Of a stretch of 64,000 nt of DNA, positions 43,543 to 53,794 are shown in pieces. This stretch comes from Athripsodes cinereus (Eukaryota > Arthropoda > Insecta > Trichoptera > Leptoceridae). The notes beneath the pieces are model-generated. The model saw only the letters and a list, made by a program, of their open reading frames with translations, did not search any database and was not told the origin of the DNA. The position numbers were made by a program, and so were the translations under genes. Every line of letters starts with the position of its first letter. Within the stretch, counting starts at the first letter, position 1. The stretch spans positions 4,960,001 to 5,024,000 of the forward strand of contig OX388313.1 in the NCBI GenBank assembly GCA_947579605.1, given 5' to 3'.

Positions 43543-43560
43543 ATAAGTCACTGTGGAAGC

Positions 43561-45035
43561 ATTGTATCTATTTTATTTTGATTAATTTGACATGAATCTT
43601 CACCAAGTTCCGTCAGTCGACAATACTTTCGACTTGTATGAGATTAGATTCACAGACTTTGTGCTTGGAAGTCTCTTTGCGTGGTAATTTATAAGTAAAT
43701 CTATATTGTCTTGCATTGATTTTCCTTTTTCTCTGCATGCCTACATAAAGCTTTTTCAGTTGCATGTTATCAGAATTCTCTTGATGTATTATGATTTCTG
43801 TAGACCATAGCGATTAGGCAATCGAATTAGTCCACAACATCTCGACATAAGTTATGTCTCAATTTAATTTGTTTTGATGCGGCATGGAAATTTTTCATTT
43901 CCTTTAAGAAGAACCATAATAAAGAGGCGTTCACATTGTTTCACTTTGGAAGGATCGAAGCTGCTGCGCTTTTTACTCTGTGCTTTCACTACCTTGTCTG
44001 TACCCAATGCATGTTATCAGTTACGTATTTGACGTCAGTTGGCTTAAAATAATAATATGGAAAATTTATAAGAAAACATTAATGGCACCGTGAAATAATC
44101 AGTGGCGCCGTGACTTTTTCTGAACAGTAATATTTTCATCTAGCTTCTCAATATGGTAGTAGGCTGGTTTTGTCTTAGTTCCGCTTATCAAATTTTCCCA
44201 GCAATCGACCCTATGACGCTGAAAATCCTACATACAAATGGAGACTAAAGATGCACATTGTATTGTCGTCTGATAAAAAAAGATAAACCGTATTAAATAA
44301 ATAATTATATTAATAAAATGCTCGAGAACACACAACAATGCCTCCGTTATTTTTATTATTCTTACTTTTGATTTTAGTTCATAAAGAATAGTGGTAAATT
44401 TTAGGAAAACACTTCTTTATGGTTGTTTCGGTGAACGTAGTTTTCATCAACTATAACTATGTCGGGTAGTTATCACTTTCATTTGTCATCCCAAATGCAT
44501 ACTGAAAATGAAACTTCTCTTCACCCTTTTCACTTTCGTTGATACATTTTGGACGATCTCTCAAAATGATAAATGTGAACAACGCCTTAGAAACATACCT
44601 ACACTTTGACAATATAAAACTTAATTATGTTATGTTTTATAGGTGTTTTTAAAAAGATTAACAGATTGTCCACTTCCTGGTTCGCTTTGGAACATAATTT
44701 TTATGGTAGGTTTTTAAAATATTGAAAAGCGTCGTAAATTAAAAATTTTGATGTATTTGGTCTTTATGGTACTTTTATGTCCGATGTTTGGTTTGTGTTT
44801 AATTTAAAGAAGGGGCGTTAAAGAAATCTTGCAGATGAAAATACAATTATTTTTTTCGGTTGACGACTGTCATTGGACATTCTCGTAACATCTTTGAAGA
44901 AAAGATTATATTTTGTTTATTGTTTATATATTTAGGTAGTTTATTGTTTTGCGTATATATTTAAGGATCTTTTTGATGTATATTTATTTATTTTTATAGT
45001 TTTATATACTTACTTTTTTCTTTTTCTTTGAATTT
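43561..45035. other. Mostly AT-rich; possible TIR element 43924-44590
   Basis: AGGCGTTCACATTG at 43925 and AAATGTGAACAACGCCT ending at 44588 are imperfect inverted repeats (with further GATCG pairing), which could bound a ~665-bp DNA transposon related in end sequence to 7041-7578. No target duplication is clear. No gene recognised. Confidence 0.3.
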
Positions 45036-45040
45036 GATGG

Positions 45041-45087
45041 GTTAGCTGGAATATATCGCGCTACTGCGATAAACTCGCCTGTTGCAC
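45041..45087 (+). repeat. Tail family B scrap
   Basis: GTTAGCTGGAATATATCGCG then CTGCGATAAACTCGCCTG matches the 5' part of tail family B. Confidence 0.45.
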
Positions 45088-45474
45088 AAAATTATTTGCT
45101 CAGTTATTGTTTTCGCTTTATCCTGTTCTATTTTTTTTGCGCAATTAAGATTTATTATTATTTAATTCGCATACCGTGTGACTCTAGAAGTTTAATTAGT
45201 ATATTTTAAGCTTTTTTGTAAGTATATAACCTTCTACTCCCATACTGCGTTGTCTTTTGGAAGAACCATACATAAGTTAATTATTTTTTCTAATTTAACA
45301 TAAACCGCTAGCAAATAAGTACCGTCTCAAAGTGTTATATTTATATTTATACATATATCTTTGTCTCAATTCTCACATCGCATTCTTAAAGGGGTAAGCA
45401 AAGAGAATCAAAAGGTAGACCTCTTTATCGTTAAATTAATAAATGTAAAACACTCATATTTAATACTTCCACTT

Positions 45475-45535
45475 TGACTTTATTAATCGCGAGCCGGCTT
45501 CCAAGAGCTTTCACTCTCATCATCATGTTAACGTT
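45475..45535 (-). ncRNA. Decayed hammerhead-like motif, single
   Basis: On the minus strand: ATGATGA, TGAGAGTGAAAGCTCTTGG, AAG in place of GAAAG, CCGGCTC, GCGATTAATAAAGTC. This is the same family as 43405-43560 but without the second half and with core changes. Confidence 0.4.
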
Positions 45536-45574
45536 AAGTATTTTTTTTCTTTAAATCTGCCCACAACAGTATTT

Positions 45575-46212
45575 TTTTTACGCGGCGGTAGAATTGCCAT
45601 CCACACTTCTCAGCATTATACAACCAAATAAGTCTCCATATGATCAGTCATGGTCACACAAAAACTTAACAGTCTAATGCCGGGAAAAATTCACCTGTCC
45701 AGATATACAGGATATCAAAGGATTAGGCTCAAAACGCGGGATCAAAATACCAGCATTGTGCCTGAAATATCTGTGTTCAAAAACTTTTTTACAATATTAC
45801 AAGTGTTTATTATAATAGATTTTTGAATTTTAATGTACAAATTAACCGGTAAATCCAATTTTTGTAAATTATTTATTAGATTTCGGAGTTACCCCTGTAG
45901 CTGACATGACTAAAGGTATTATAATATATATTATATTATATTATAAACGGATCTAGAATGCCAAATATTTTCTTATTTCTCCTGCTAGTTCTGTATATTT
46001 ACGTATTTTTTCTGCAACAGTTGTTTGAATATTTTGTGTATTTGGGACAGCGATGTCTATAAGGTACGTTATTTTATTACGTTTATCATGTAATACTTAA
46101 TCGGGTCTATTATGATGTATTTGTTTTTATTGTTTTATCATAATAAAACCTGTAATTTTGATTTTCCAAAACCGGTTCCGGGTTGTATTTATAATAAGGT
46201 GTTATATTTTGC
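45575..46212 (-). pseudogene. RLE-type LINE, endonuclease part and 3' UTR (copy 2)
   Basis: The reverse complement of this segment aligns with 8760-9400 of copy 1. The endonuclease frame reads PYYKYNPEPVLENQNYR, then the D-K-R-N-K segment and ATGVTPKSNK-type residues, with several small indels. It shares the 3' UTR landmarks GATATCCTGTATATCTGGA and CCGGCATTAGACTG. At the place where copy 1 has TGA this copy has TCG. An AT expansion (ATATTATATT) near 45925-45945 interrupts it. Confidence 0.7.
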
Positions 46213-46367
46213 GAGTTTAATTTAATATTAAAATGTTGATTTTTATTAATTTAATATTATCTTCCACCAAATACCGTCGGTGGACAATATAAATCTTTAA
46301 CATTACCAACACTTGCTCTTGATATTATTACCAAATCGTTTATTACGAGACTTACAAAATTATATGG

Positions 46368-46485
46368 GCTAATTGGAAGACATCGCGCTTTTACGATAAA
46401 CTCGCCCTCTGTAAAACGATTGTATTTTGTATGAACGTATTTAATCATTAAATTGTTTGCTACCAATGTACAATAAAGAATGAAT
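46368..46485 (+). repeat. Tail family B (LINE 3' tail), plus strand
   Basis: GCTAATTGGAAGACATCGCG, ACGATAAACTCGCCCTCTGT and TACCAATGTACAATAAAGAA match the family in its sense orientation. Confidence 0.55.
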
Positions 46486-47050
46486 ATTTTAGTATAGAAT
46501 ATGCGATAAAATAATAATTAATTATTATATCGATGCATCTAATAATAAAGCATCAATATGATATAAAATATAGGTAAGTAATGGCTCGAAATTTTATAAT
46601 AAGTTGGTACGAACGCATTGTAATTTTATAAAAAGGTATGTTAATTATACATAATGCATACTATACTACACACATAGTACACAGGTAGATAGTTATAAAT
46701 ATTATTAAAATATTATATTACAGTACAAGTTAGTAGTTTGGTATAATAATAATTATATAGTATGTATGCACAACCTTGGGGTCATTATCAACACCATCGC
46801 TCTTGTACTATGAGCACAGACATCAGCTGGTTGCTTCGATACAGGCATTTTACGTTTTGCAGTATATTATATCAGTAGGCCTAATACTACTATTTTCGGA
46901 TTCTTTTGACTTTATAAATTTAATTTTATAGATTTCTTTGAACTATGGTAGTTCCATGTTTTAAATTTATATATCATATTACCTCATACAATGGTCAATT
47001 GTAAAATAACATCGATTAATATCTTTTAACTTATTTAACTTGATTATTAC
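46486..47050. other. AT-rich non-coding stretch
   Basis: No feature recognised. Confidence 0.3.
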
Positions 47051-47054
47051 GTTA

Positions 47055-47165
47055 AATTGAGGCACGCCACCTATTCTAAATGCCTTATTTTTTATTGTCA
47101 AGGAGAGGACGATCTTAATGTTTATTACATGCAATTAATCGGTGTGCGGTGATGGTATAGTAGAA
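47055..47165 (+). repeat. Family A repeat, decayed
   Basis: TTGAGGCACGCCACCTATTC, AAGGAGAGGACGATCTTAAT, TACATGCAATTAATCGGTG and GGTGATGGTATAGTAG follow the family order, with the CTGGCTACCCC segment deleted. Confidence 0.5.
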
Positions 47166-47254
47166 GACAATGTGCTTATTCTATTGTCAGTCGACAATCT
47201 GTTGGAGCATGATTTGGTCTATTTTTTTATATACATACATACATACATCTTCTT

Positions 47255-47630
47255 CCCCTTGTCCTAGTTGGGTCGGGGGCCCATTGCGCCTAGGTACCTC
47301 CTCCAGAGATCCCTGTCCACCGCTGCTTCCAGGACCTCTGGCCACTCCAAACCAAGTCTTTCATCACAAAAGTTTGACACCTGCCCTTGCCAGCTTCTTC
47401 TAGGGCGGCCCACCGTTCTTCTGCCCTCTCCCACAGCCTCCAAAGATCTAAGTGGTAGTCTGACCTCTGGCATGCGGAGAACGTGACCCAGCCATCGCAA
47501 CTGCGACCTCTTTATATGCAGGAGTACCGGTTCCACATTGAGAGCCTCACGAACATATGTATTCCTTATACGGTCTCTCAATGACACACCAGCCACTCCC
47601 CTGAGGAACCGCATTTCCGCTGCCTGTTAC
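47255..47630 (-). pseudogene. LINE ORF2 C-terminus, long open remnant (~116 codons)
   Basis: The minus strand has an uninterrupted frame: MRFLRGVAGVSLRDRIRNTY, VREALNVEPVLLHIKRSQLR, WLGHVLRMPEVRLPLRSLEA, VGEGRRTVGRPRRSWQGQVS, NFCDERLGLEWPEVLEAAVD, RDLWRRYLGAMGPRPN, stop. The order E-RFLR-V-G-SLRDRIRN--VRE ... RSQLRWLGHV-RM ... GRPR-RW ... DR--WR is diagnostic of an insect non-LTR retrotransposon ORF2 after the reverse transcriptase. The stop is followed on the minus strand by a (TATG)n tail (47229-47249 on the + strand). It is markedly GC-richer than its surroundings and unbroken, so it is the youngest LINE remnant of this group in the window. Confidence 0.85.
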
Positions 47631-49550
47631 CTGCTTTTTTATATATATTTTTTAATTATAAAATTACTCAAATAAAATAAAAGTTACGAACACCGAAACA
47701 CCATTGATTGAACATGGTAATTTTATAAAAGTCTTATAATAATATAGTCTCAATGTCACGATCCAGTCTTCTAGGACAAGGTACAGCTTTACAGCTTTTA
47801 ATATTAAAGGGTATATTCAGTATAATAAACTTTCATAATTAATATGTATATCTTTAAATTCATATGTACTTAAGTTGGTAATTGTAACAGTGTGTTGAAT
47901 TGTAGGTATTTGTAACAGTATGTGGAATCAAATGAATGGATTTTTTTAGAGACTTTGTGTAGAATATTTCTTATGCCATCTTCACGGTTTTATAAAAAAG
48001 CGTTTACGATTAAATAAATGTATGTAGGTTTTCGTAAATTCTTATGATATATGTCATCTTCACCTTGCATACCTAAACAATAATATGTTAAATTTTCAAA
48101 ATCTTCGAGTTCTACCCCATTTCTTGATACTTTAATACAGTCGACATCGATGATTCAACAAAGATTTAAGAATTTAGGAATATCATGGAAAAAAGTTATG
48201 GTGCGTATAAAAAAAGCTCATTTTTTTCCTTTGTCCTCAAAACAAGCGGTGAAGGGCGAATTCAATGATGAAGAGATATATTTTTATAATTATTTAAGTT
48301 TTACACTTTTTATCCTTGATAATGTCAGGCAATTAAGCTAGTACATACATATAATAAATAATTGTGATATCACATATTAAAACTAGCCTGTATTTCGTTT
48401 ACTATTTAAGGCAAAACAGGCTGTGACCAATTCATAAGCGAGTAACGCCTCTTTCACCCTTATAAGGAATGTATTAACTGCAATTATTATTTACTATTAA
48501 TATTTATAAAGGTAGTATTTATATTAATACAATATGTTGTATGTACTTACTAACCGTGTATTTATAAGCAGTTTTATAGTTTCTAGATAGCCTTTAAATT
48601 TTATTATGATAATTTTGAAATGCCCCTGTTCGTTTTGTATTATAATCATTGAGAAGAGCCGAAACTGGCCAATGTACGAATTTTAATGTAAGTGTATTGA
48701 TAGGTAGGTATTTGGTCGGGTATTATTTAGTGTCTTCATTATATCAAACTTTGTCTTTGATTTTTCGCCCAAAAAACGTATATAGTAAATAAAATCTATC
48801 TTTATTATCACGACGTCTCTCGCAGCAGAGTAGCTACCAAATTAATTAAAAGTAATATTAATTCAGGTTGTCCATTTTATATAAGAAAAATTGTTATCGC
48901 ATAAATTTTTTTAGTTTTTCTATCTAACTTCGGTTTGAAAGCAACTGATTTTCTTGTTAATTTAACATAAATAACAGGTCCTTTTTAAATAAAAGCAAAT
49001 AAATATATTTTTCCAGTGTTGTGATATCAGTGAAATAACGCTTTATGTACAAAAAATGTTGACAATGAAATACACTTTCTCGTTTAGGTTTGTTAATTCT
49101 CCAAAAGCACATATTTGATCCATAGATTTCAAGAGAATTTTAAAAGACCTAATCAGTAAAGTGCGAATGTTATGAAATGGACAATCACTGGCTAAAGTCC
49201 GTTTTCGGTCTTCGATTACAATTTATATTAATAATAGTATTTCTGGTTATGAATAATAAATGATTTATCGACACCTTTTTATCTCAATAAGTGTGTATGT
49301 TTACATGTTGTACACTTACATACTTATATTAATTTAATGGTAATTACTGGAAAGTAATTATTTGACACCAATATGTGTGAGTCATATAAAAATAAATTAT
49401 AATTTATCTACTTTTTAACATATCTGACCTTGTTTACGCCTCGTGGGGTCTCAGAAAAATACATGAATAATTTTATTTATTTATTATCAAATGTAAAAAA
49501 AGTAATATCAGTTATTTTAGAGGGATTAAATATGTAACAGTTACGAGACA
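47631..49550. other. AT-rich non-coding stretch
   Basis: No gene or named repeat recognised over about 1.9 kb. Confidence 0.3.
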
Positions 49551-49554
49551 TGTT

Positions 49555-49700
49555 GAATGTTTTTTTAAGTATTCTACAATGCACATCCGTTACTTAATTG
49601 AACGAATGATCGCTCGTCAATGGTATAGGTTTACCGAAATCGATAGAGATTTTAATAATCAAGTAACGGATGTGCATTGTAGAATACTTAAAAAACATTC
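49555..49700. mobile_element. Foldback element with ~41-bp arms
   Basis: GAATGTTTTTTTAAGTATTC then TACAATGCACATCCGTTACTT (49555-49595) is the reverse complement of 49661-49700 apart from one T. About 65 bp of unrelated sequence lies between. AAATGTAAAAAAAGTA.TAT occurs just outside both ends (about 49488 and 49703), possibly an old target duplication. Confidence 0.65.
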
Positions 49701-49784
49701 AAAATGTAAAAAAAGTATTATCTATTTATTATCATTGATACTTTTATAAAAATATGGCATCATACAATTGGTCATAAAATAGAG

Positions 49785-49895
49785 AGTTGGAAGAAAGCAG
49801 CTTTCCTGGGTTCGGAACATCCGAGACTGGACCGGGAAGGAAAGTGTGGAAAAACTGTTTCGTGCTGTCCAGGATAGACAAAGTTTCTGTCAGGT
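49785..49895 (+). pseudogene. LINE ORF2 ending fragment
   Basis: The plus strand reads SWVRNIRDWTGKESVEKLFR then AVQDRQSFCQVIVNN. SWLRNIR-WTG--SVE-LFR-AQDRE-F----AN is a common insect LINE ending and parallels RTVEELFRAAQDREAF at 42757-42885. Confidence 0.65.
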
Positions 49896-49929
49896 GATCG
49901 TCAATAACATAATTCTATCCAGTGCATCA

Positions 49930-50140
49930 TTATGGATGACATTATAGTCCTCGATGTCCCGCTTGATCACTTTCATCCACCTGCATTTGGGTCTACCTCT
50001 GGACATCCTACAAGTAACTTCTAGTTATTTGCTTTTATTACTCACGTACTCTAGAAATTTCTGGAATTCATATGTTCTCATGTCAACCCACTTAACTGGA
50101 TCTTCTCTTCGCGATATGAAACTATTGATGGTATAATTCA
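49930..50140 (-). pseudogene. LINE ORF2 fragment, reverse orientation
   Basis: The minus strand reads MSRGRPKCRWMKVIKRDIED then YNVIHN, the GRP--RW---I-RD- basic segment seen after the GHV-RM motif in LINE C-termini. The upstream part (to 50140) is decayed. It directly abuts the plus-strand piece at 49785. Confidence 0.55.
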
Positions 50141-50179
50141 TTAATGCAGGGGCAGTTAGCGGAGGATAAACTACACTTA

Positions 50180-50395
50180 ATAAACATGCAAGTTGTCCTT
50201 TCCGTGTCTATAAGAGAAAAGATATTCAGGATGAGTGGCATACCTCATCGCTGAACTGAAAATATAATATTTCTTAAATGTAATGTTTTACGAATACCTG
50301 CCTCATGCATGACACTCAAAAACTAGCAGAAAAGAGTGTAAGACATACTTTTTACCGGGGACCCCTCGGGATAGTGCAAAATGTACAATATACAC
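50180..50395 (-). repeat. Family A repeat, reverse orientation
   Basis: The + strand shows AACATGCAAGTTGTCCTTTC, GTGGCATACCTCATCGCTGA, ATGACACTCAAAAACTAGCA and AAAAGAGTGTAAGACATAC, i.e. all three parts in reverse order. The end segment with the (TAG)n tail is lost. Confidence 0.6.
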
Positions 50396-50571
50396 ACTGT
50401 TGTAATTACTTTATTTTATCCCAATGACGGACGTTCGCTTCATACTTCAACTATTTTTCTGTTTTTTCTTGTATGCGAAGTATTTCATATAACTACATAA
50501 TTATCAAGATGAGTTCATGTTTATACCACAGAATTCCATACAAAACCTATAGAACCCTGACTCATTTACAA

Positions 50572-50800
50572 AAGTGAGGCAAAAAATCTATGAATTTTTG
50601 ACAGATCGGTTGGCGAAAGCGTGTGGTGTTTCCTACATTTTATAAAGTAATTCTGGCATTTTTATAAAAATAAATCATTTTTACATTTATAAAAACGTAA
50701 TTGGTCATTTTTTGAAGTTCTTGTCGATGTTTTAAGCGATTTACCACACTTTTTTTCGCCAACCGATCTGTCAAAAGTGCCGAAAAATGATACCTCACTT
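50572..50800. mobile_element. Foldback MITE with 23-bp perfect inner repeats
   Basis: TTTTGACAGATCGGTTGGCG plus AAA (50596-50618) is exactly mirrored at 50754-50776. Outer AAGTGAGG / CCTCACTT (50572-50579, 50793-50800) and inner GTGTGGT / ACCACAC pairs extend the arms imperfectly. There is no coding capacity, and I could not identify a target duplication. Confidence 0.65.
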
Positions 50801-51115
50801 TATTACAATGAAAATACATACGAGTACTCCATCTAGGTATTATATATAAAAATCTATGGTTTATACTGAGTACCTACGTGTACGTATATTTGTTTGATTA
50901 AAACTTACGATGTTTGGGTGGTCTAGGAAGGAAGGCAGTGCAAGGCAAGTTGTAACAATTTTAATACAATATGTACCTACATGACTTTATAACATTGCAA
51001 ACTTTTCAAAAATATAATATTATATTGAAGGTTCAATTCCATAACACAATAAGTCGAAAATTTTGATTTAATTGGTAATACACACAATCAGCTCCACTCT
51101 TTCAACTCTACAGTT
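50801..51115. other. AT-rich stretch
   Basis: Contains a copy of the short repeat TTGATTTAATTGGTAATA at 51063-51080 (also at 20369). No gene. Confidence 0.35.
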
Positions 51116-51117
51116 TT

Positions 51118-51214
51118 TTTTGTTGGCATAGAGAAGACGGCTTGCATGTTTATTTAAACATGGAGCTGCTCTGCTGGCTATCCTACGTATGGAATATACC
51201 GCGATGGTATAGAT
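51118..51214 (+). repeat. Family A repeat, 3' part
   Basis: TTGGCATAGAGAAGACGGCT, GCTCTGCTGGCTATCCTACG and TATACCGCGATGGTATAGAT give parts of family A; the repeat ends against a hAT-like scrap. Confidence 0.55.
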
Positions 51215-51270
51215 CATAGGTGGCCAACCTTTTCAGCCAAATTTTAGTAATGAGATTTCCTACCGGGCCG
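51215..51270 (-). mobile_element. hAT-like end scrap
   Basis: AGGTGGCCAACCTTTTCAGC ... AATGAGATTTCCTACCGGGC is the reverse complement of 826-893 with indels. It is joined directly to the LINE at 51271. Confidence 0.45.
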
Positions 51271-51545
51271 GATGGCTTGGACATGTGGAAAGAATGAATG
51301 AGGACAGAATGACCAAGAAAATATATTTGGCTGAGAGGAATGGTACTCAGAGACGTGGACGGGCGAAGATCAAATGGCAAGATTATCTAAAGCAAATCCT
51401 ACAGGACGGCCACGTGTTGAGTACATTGAACAGGAGAGCAAGCATGAGGAATTGTATGACAGTGACGGAAGCGAAAGATGTATGCAAGGATAGAAGGAAG
51501 TTACGCTCGATCCTTTCTGCTTACCCCGCGAGGGAAGCGGCGTGA
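51271..51545 (+). pseudogene. LINE family G ORF2 C-terminus (copy 2), open to its stop
   Basis: It reads GWLGHVERMNEDRMTKKIYL, AERNGTQRRGRAKIKWQDYL, KQILQDGHVLSTLNRRASMR, NCMTVTEAKDVCKDRRKLRS, ILSAYPAREAA and stop. It is about 90% identical to 2489-2737 where they overlap and begins slightly further upstream, with the GHVERM motif. TAC/TATG-type repeats follow (51547-51570). The abrupt start after a foreign hAT-like scrap is normal for 5' truncation during target-primed reverse transcription. It is not a complete gene. Confidence 0.85.
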
Positions 51546-51570
51546 TGGTATGTAGGTATGTATGTACGTT

Positions 51571-52035
51571 TGCAGTTCATTCTCATAAGAGTCATAATAA
51601 AACGTTGTTGTTACAATATTGTAAAGATTTGAATATAAATAATACACAGTCTATACATAATTGTACATAAATGTAATATTATTTATTCCACTGACAGATT
51701 ATAACATTGTTGTTGGTGTACCTAATAGTAATATTGCATATAAGATTGTTATTATAAACTTTGCCGTCCCACCCAGATAATTGCTTCATAATACAAGTAT
51801 TGAGAATTACATGGAGAAGATGTATGTTTTACTATATATACCTCTTGTCTACGTTGTACCGCGTATTGCATAAAGGTAAATATGAGGACTTTTAAATTTA
51901 GTTTCTTTTTTAAATTTAAGTTTAACTTTAAAATGAAATATGTTTTTATTTATTTAAGTATGTATTTATTCAGTAATACCTATTAGTCTGATCATTTTAA
52001 CAACATTTTAATAAGAATGAATAAAAAAAAATTAT
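51571..52035. other. AT-rich non-coding stretch
   Basis: No feature recognised. Confidence 0.3.
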
Positions 52036-52039
52036 GTTA

Positions 52040-52262
52040 CTTTTACATCTTAAATTTAGCCATAAGGTTTGCCACACATTCTGTATGTCTAAATCATTCG
52101 TTTGCACAAAGAAGCGGTTTGCATGTAAACATGATATGATATCATGATATGATAACATGATATGATAACATGATATGATATGATATGATATGATATCAGC
52201 CATATTACATACGGCAGATCTGCTGGTTACCCCGCTAGTGGGATATGCCTAGTAGTGTTGTA
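52040..52262 (+). repeat. Family A repeat containing an ATGAT-type microsatellite
   Basis: AAATTTAGCCATAAGGTTTG, CACATTCTGTATGTC, GCAGATCTGCTGGTTACCCC, GCTAGTGGGATATGCC. Where most copies have CATGTTTATTACATGC, this one has a 68-bp run of ATGATATGATA/ACATGATATGATA units (52131-52198), an expansion of a short CATG-type motif. Confidence 0.6.
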
Positions 52263-53324
52263 TGTTTTATTACATTTTTTTACAAATCTGAATGTAAACA
52301 CATAACAAAGGATTTTTCTGTGAATATGTTAGTAATAAATAATCAATTTGCGTAAATGATAAATAAACAAATAACCTCAGTCATAGGGATCCTATGACGC
52401 CCTTGAGGTCATGTTATGAGTAAACGGCGCTTTACAAATTGTCCATATATATTATTATATGTGGTCTATTGCAACAAAAGTCTAACCCTCTCATTGTTTG
52501 TTTCATAGATTTGAAGTAAAAGAAATCATTAATATTTATCGTTATTTTTTAAATTTATTCAAATCGATAAAATACCAAATTTTGACAAAGAATAAAGAGA
52601 AACAATATATCATACAACACGATAAATTTCCCTAATTTTGACAAAACTAAAATATCATCTTATTACTTTGGTTCTTACAGTATCGGAATTGGTTTAGGTT
52701 TAGCACTATAAAATAGCACGTTTAGCTTATGTTGCACAAAACAGCTCATCTATAAAGTTATATAAGAAAATGATAAATACAAGTTATATTCTATTTTAAA
52801 AGGCAATCCACTCATTTACGAGTTGTCAGGTATAATACACATAGATGTCAAACTTAATTTCTTCTACGCTAACGAGCTTGTTTAGTAATTATTAAAAATA
52901 GTTATAATTTTTCGACAATATACATATAGCGATCAATCAATATTTATGAACATACATAACGTGTTTATATTTTCACCATAAAAGTGGCTTGGAATCAAAA
53001 TTGGACATATCCATTTTTGTAGTGAAATGTTAGTAAAGCCCAAAATAAAATGTATTTTGACTGTTTTCAATATAAGATCAAATTTCTGCTCAATTTTTCA
53101 TAATAATAATGTTCATAGGATTCGAATGTTTTGAAAAATCAGTTTTTTTTTTTATTTCTCACATAGATTATTCTTACAAAATTAGTTTAAAATATTTAAT
53201 TTATGGATTTGTCCACTTTCGATCCCAGACGACACATATGCAAATTTAATTAATAAATATTATGTATATCGACATTTTAAAGGTGATCTTGTAATAATTA
53301 TTTTAAAAACTAAGGCCATAGTTT
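52263..53324. other. AT-rich stretch up to the assembly gap
   Basis: No gene or repeat recognised in about 1 kb before the gap. Confidence 0.3.
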
Positions 53325-53524
53325 NNNNNNNNNNNNNNNNNNNNNNNNNNNNNNNNNNNNNNNNNNNNNNNNNNNNNNNNNNNNNNNNNNNNNNNNNNNN
53401 NNNNNNNNNNNNNNNNNNNNNNNNNNNNNNNNNNNNNNNNNNNNNNNNNNNNNNNNNNNNNNNNNNNNNNNNNNNNNNNNNNNNNNNNNNNNNNNNNNNN
53501 NNNNNNNNNNNNNNNNNNNNNNNN
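53325..53524. other. Assembly gap, 200 N
   Basis: Exactly 200 N, a conventional placeholder length, so the true distance is unknown. CATAGTTT lies on both sides, which is too short to mean anything by itself. Confidence 0.99.
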
Positions 53525-53746
53525 AGCAATCATAGTTTAAAATTATTACATACACACACATACCGACCAACTTTGACAGCACTGGAAGCAATAGAAATCA
53601 ATAAAAATAATAACTCGACTAAAACAGCTATTAATAATAATCTTCCGAATTCGTCTCCCTTACTTCAACTATTCCCCATCTCATATTCCAAGAACTCCAC
53701 GCCTGAAACCAACACGACCCCGCCTACCCCTACACCCTCACTGTAA
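53525..53746 (+). pseudogene. Probable Penelope-like retroelement ORF, C-terminal end
   Basis: An open frame emerges from the gap and runs 73 codons to TAA at 53744-53746: SNHSLKLLHTHTYRPTLTAL, EAIEINKNNNSTKTAINNNL, PNSSPLLQLFPISYSKNSTP, ETNTTPPTPTPSL. Penelope-like elements end in a GIY-YIG nuclease whose last part has NH------LH-----L--LE--EI-K and then ---SPLL; this order is visible here. The tail is rich in Thr and Pro. The hammerhead-like motif 50 bp downstream supports the assignment, because such ribozymes are known from Penelope-like elements. The reverse transcriptase, if present, would be hidden by the gap. Some other element cannot be excluded. Confidence 0.5.
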
Positions 53747-53794
53747 ACCCTAACGAACTTTTGTATTTGTTTTTGTTTAATTCAGTATAGATCA

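Larger units (their letters stand above)
43405..43560. mobile_element. Palindromic element with two head-to-head hammerhead-like motifs
   Basis: TTCCACTGTGTCTTTATTAA at 43410 is mirrored by TTTATAAGTCACTGTGGAAG at 43540. Between them lie AGCCGGCT stem III palindromes, stem II hairpins and CTGATGA-type cores facing each other across about 25 bp. The architecture equals that of 12528-12803 with a different outer sequence. Confidence 0.65.

Noticed and set aside
48645..48690. GAGAAGAGCCGAAACTGGCC as another hammerhead-like copy
   Set aside because: Only GAAA and a short GGCC-type pairing are present; no CTGATGA core or stem I.
53317..53540. CATAGTTT on both sides of the gap as a join signal
   Set aside because: Eight bases are expected by chance in AT-rich DNA and give no evidence about gap size.
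53260..53591. Open frames running through the N block
   Set aside because: They consist of translated N and have no meaning.
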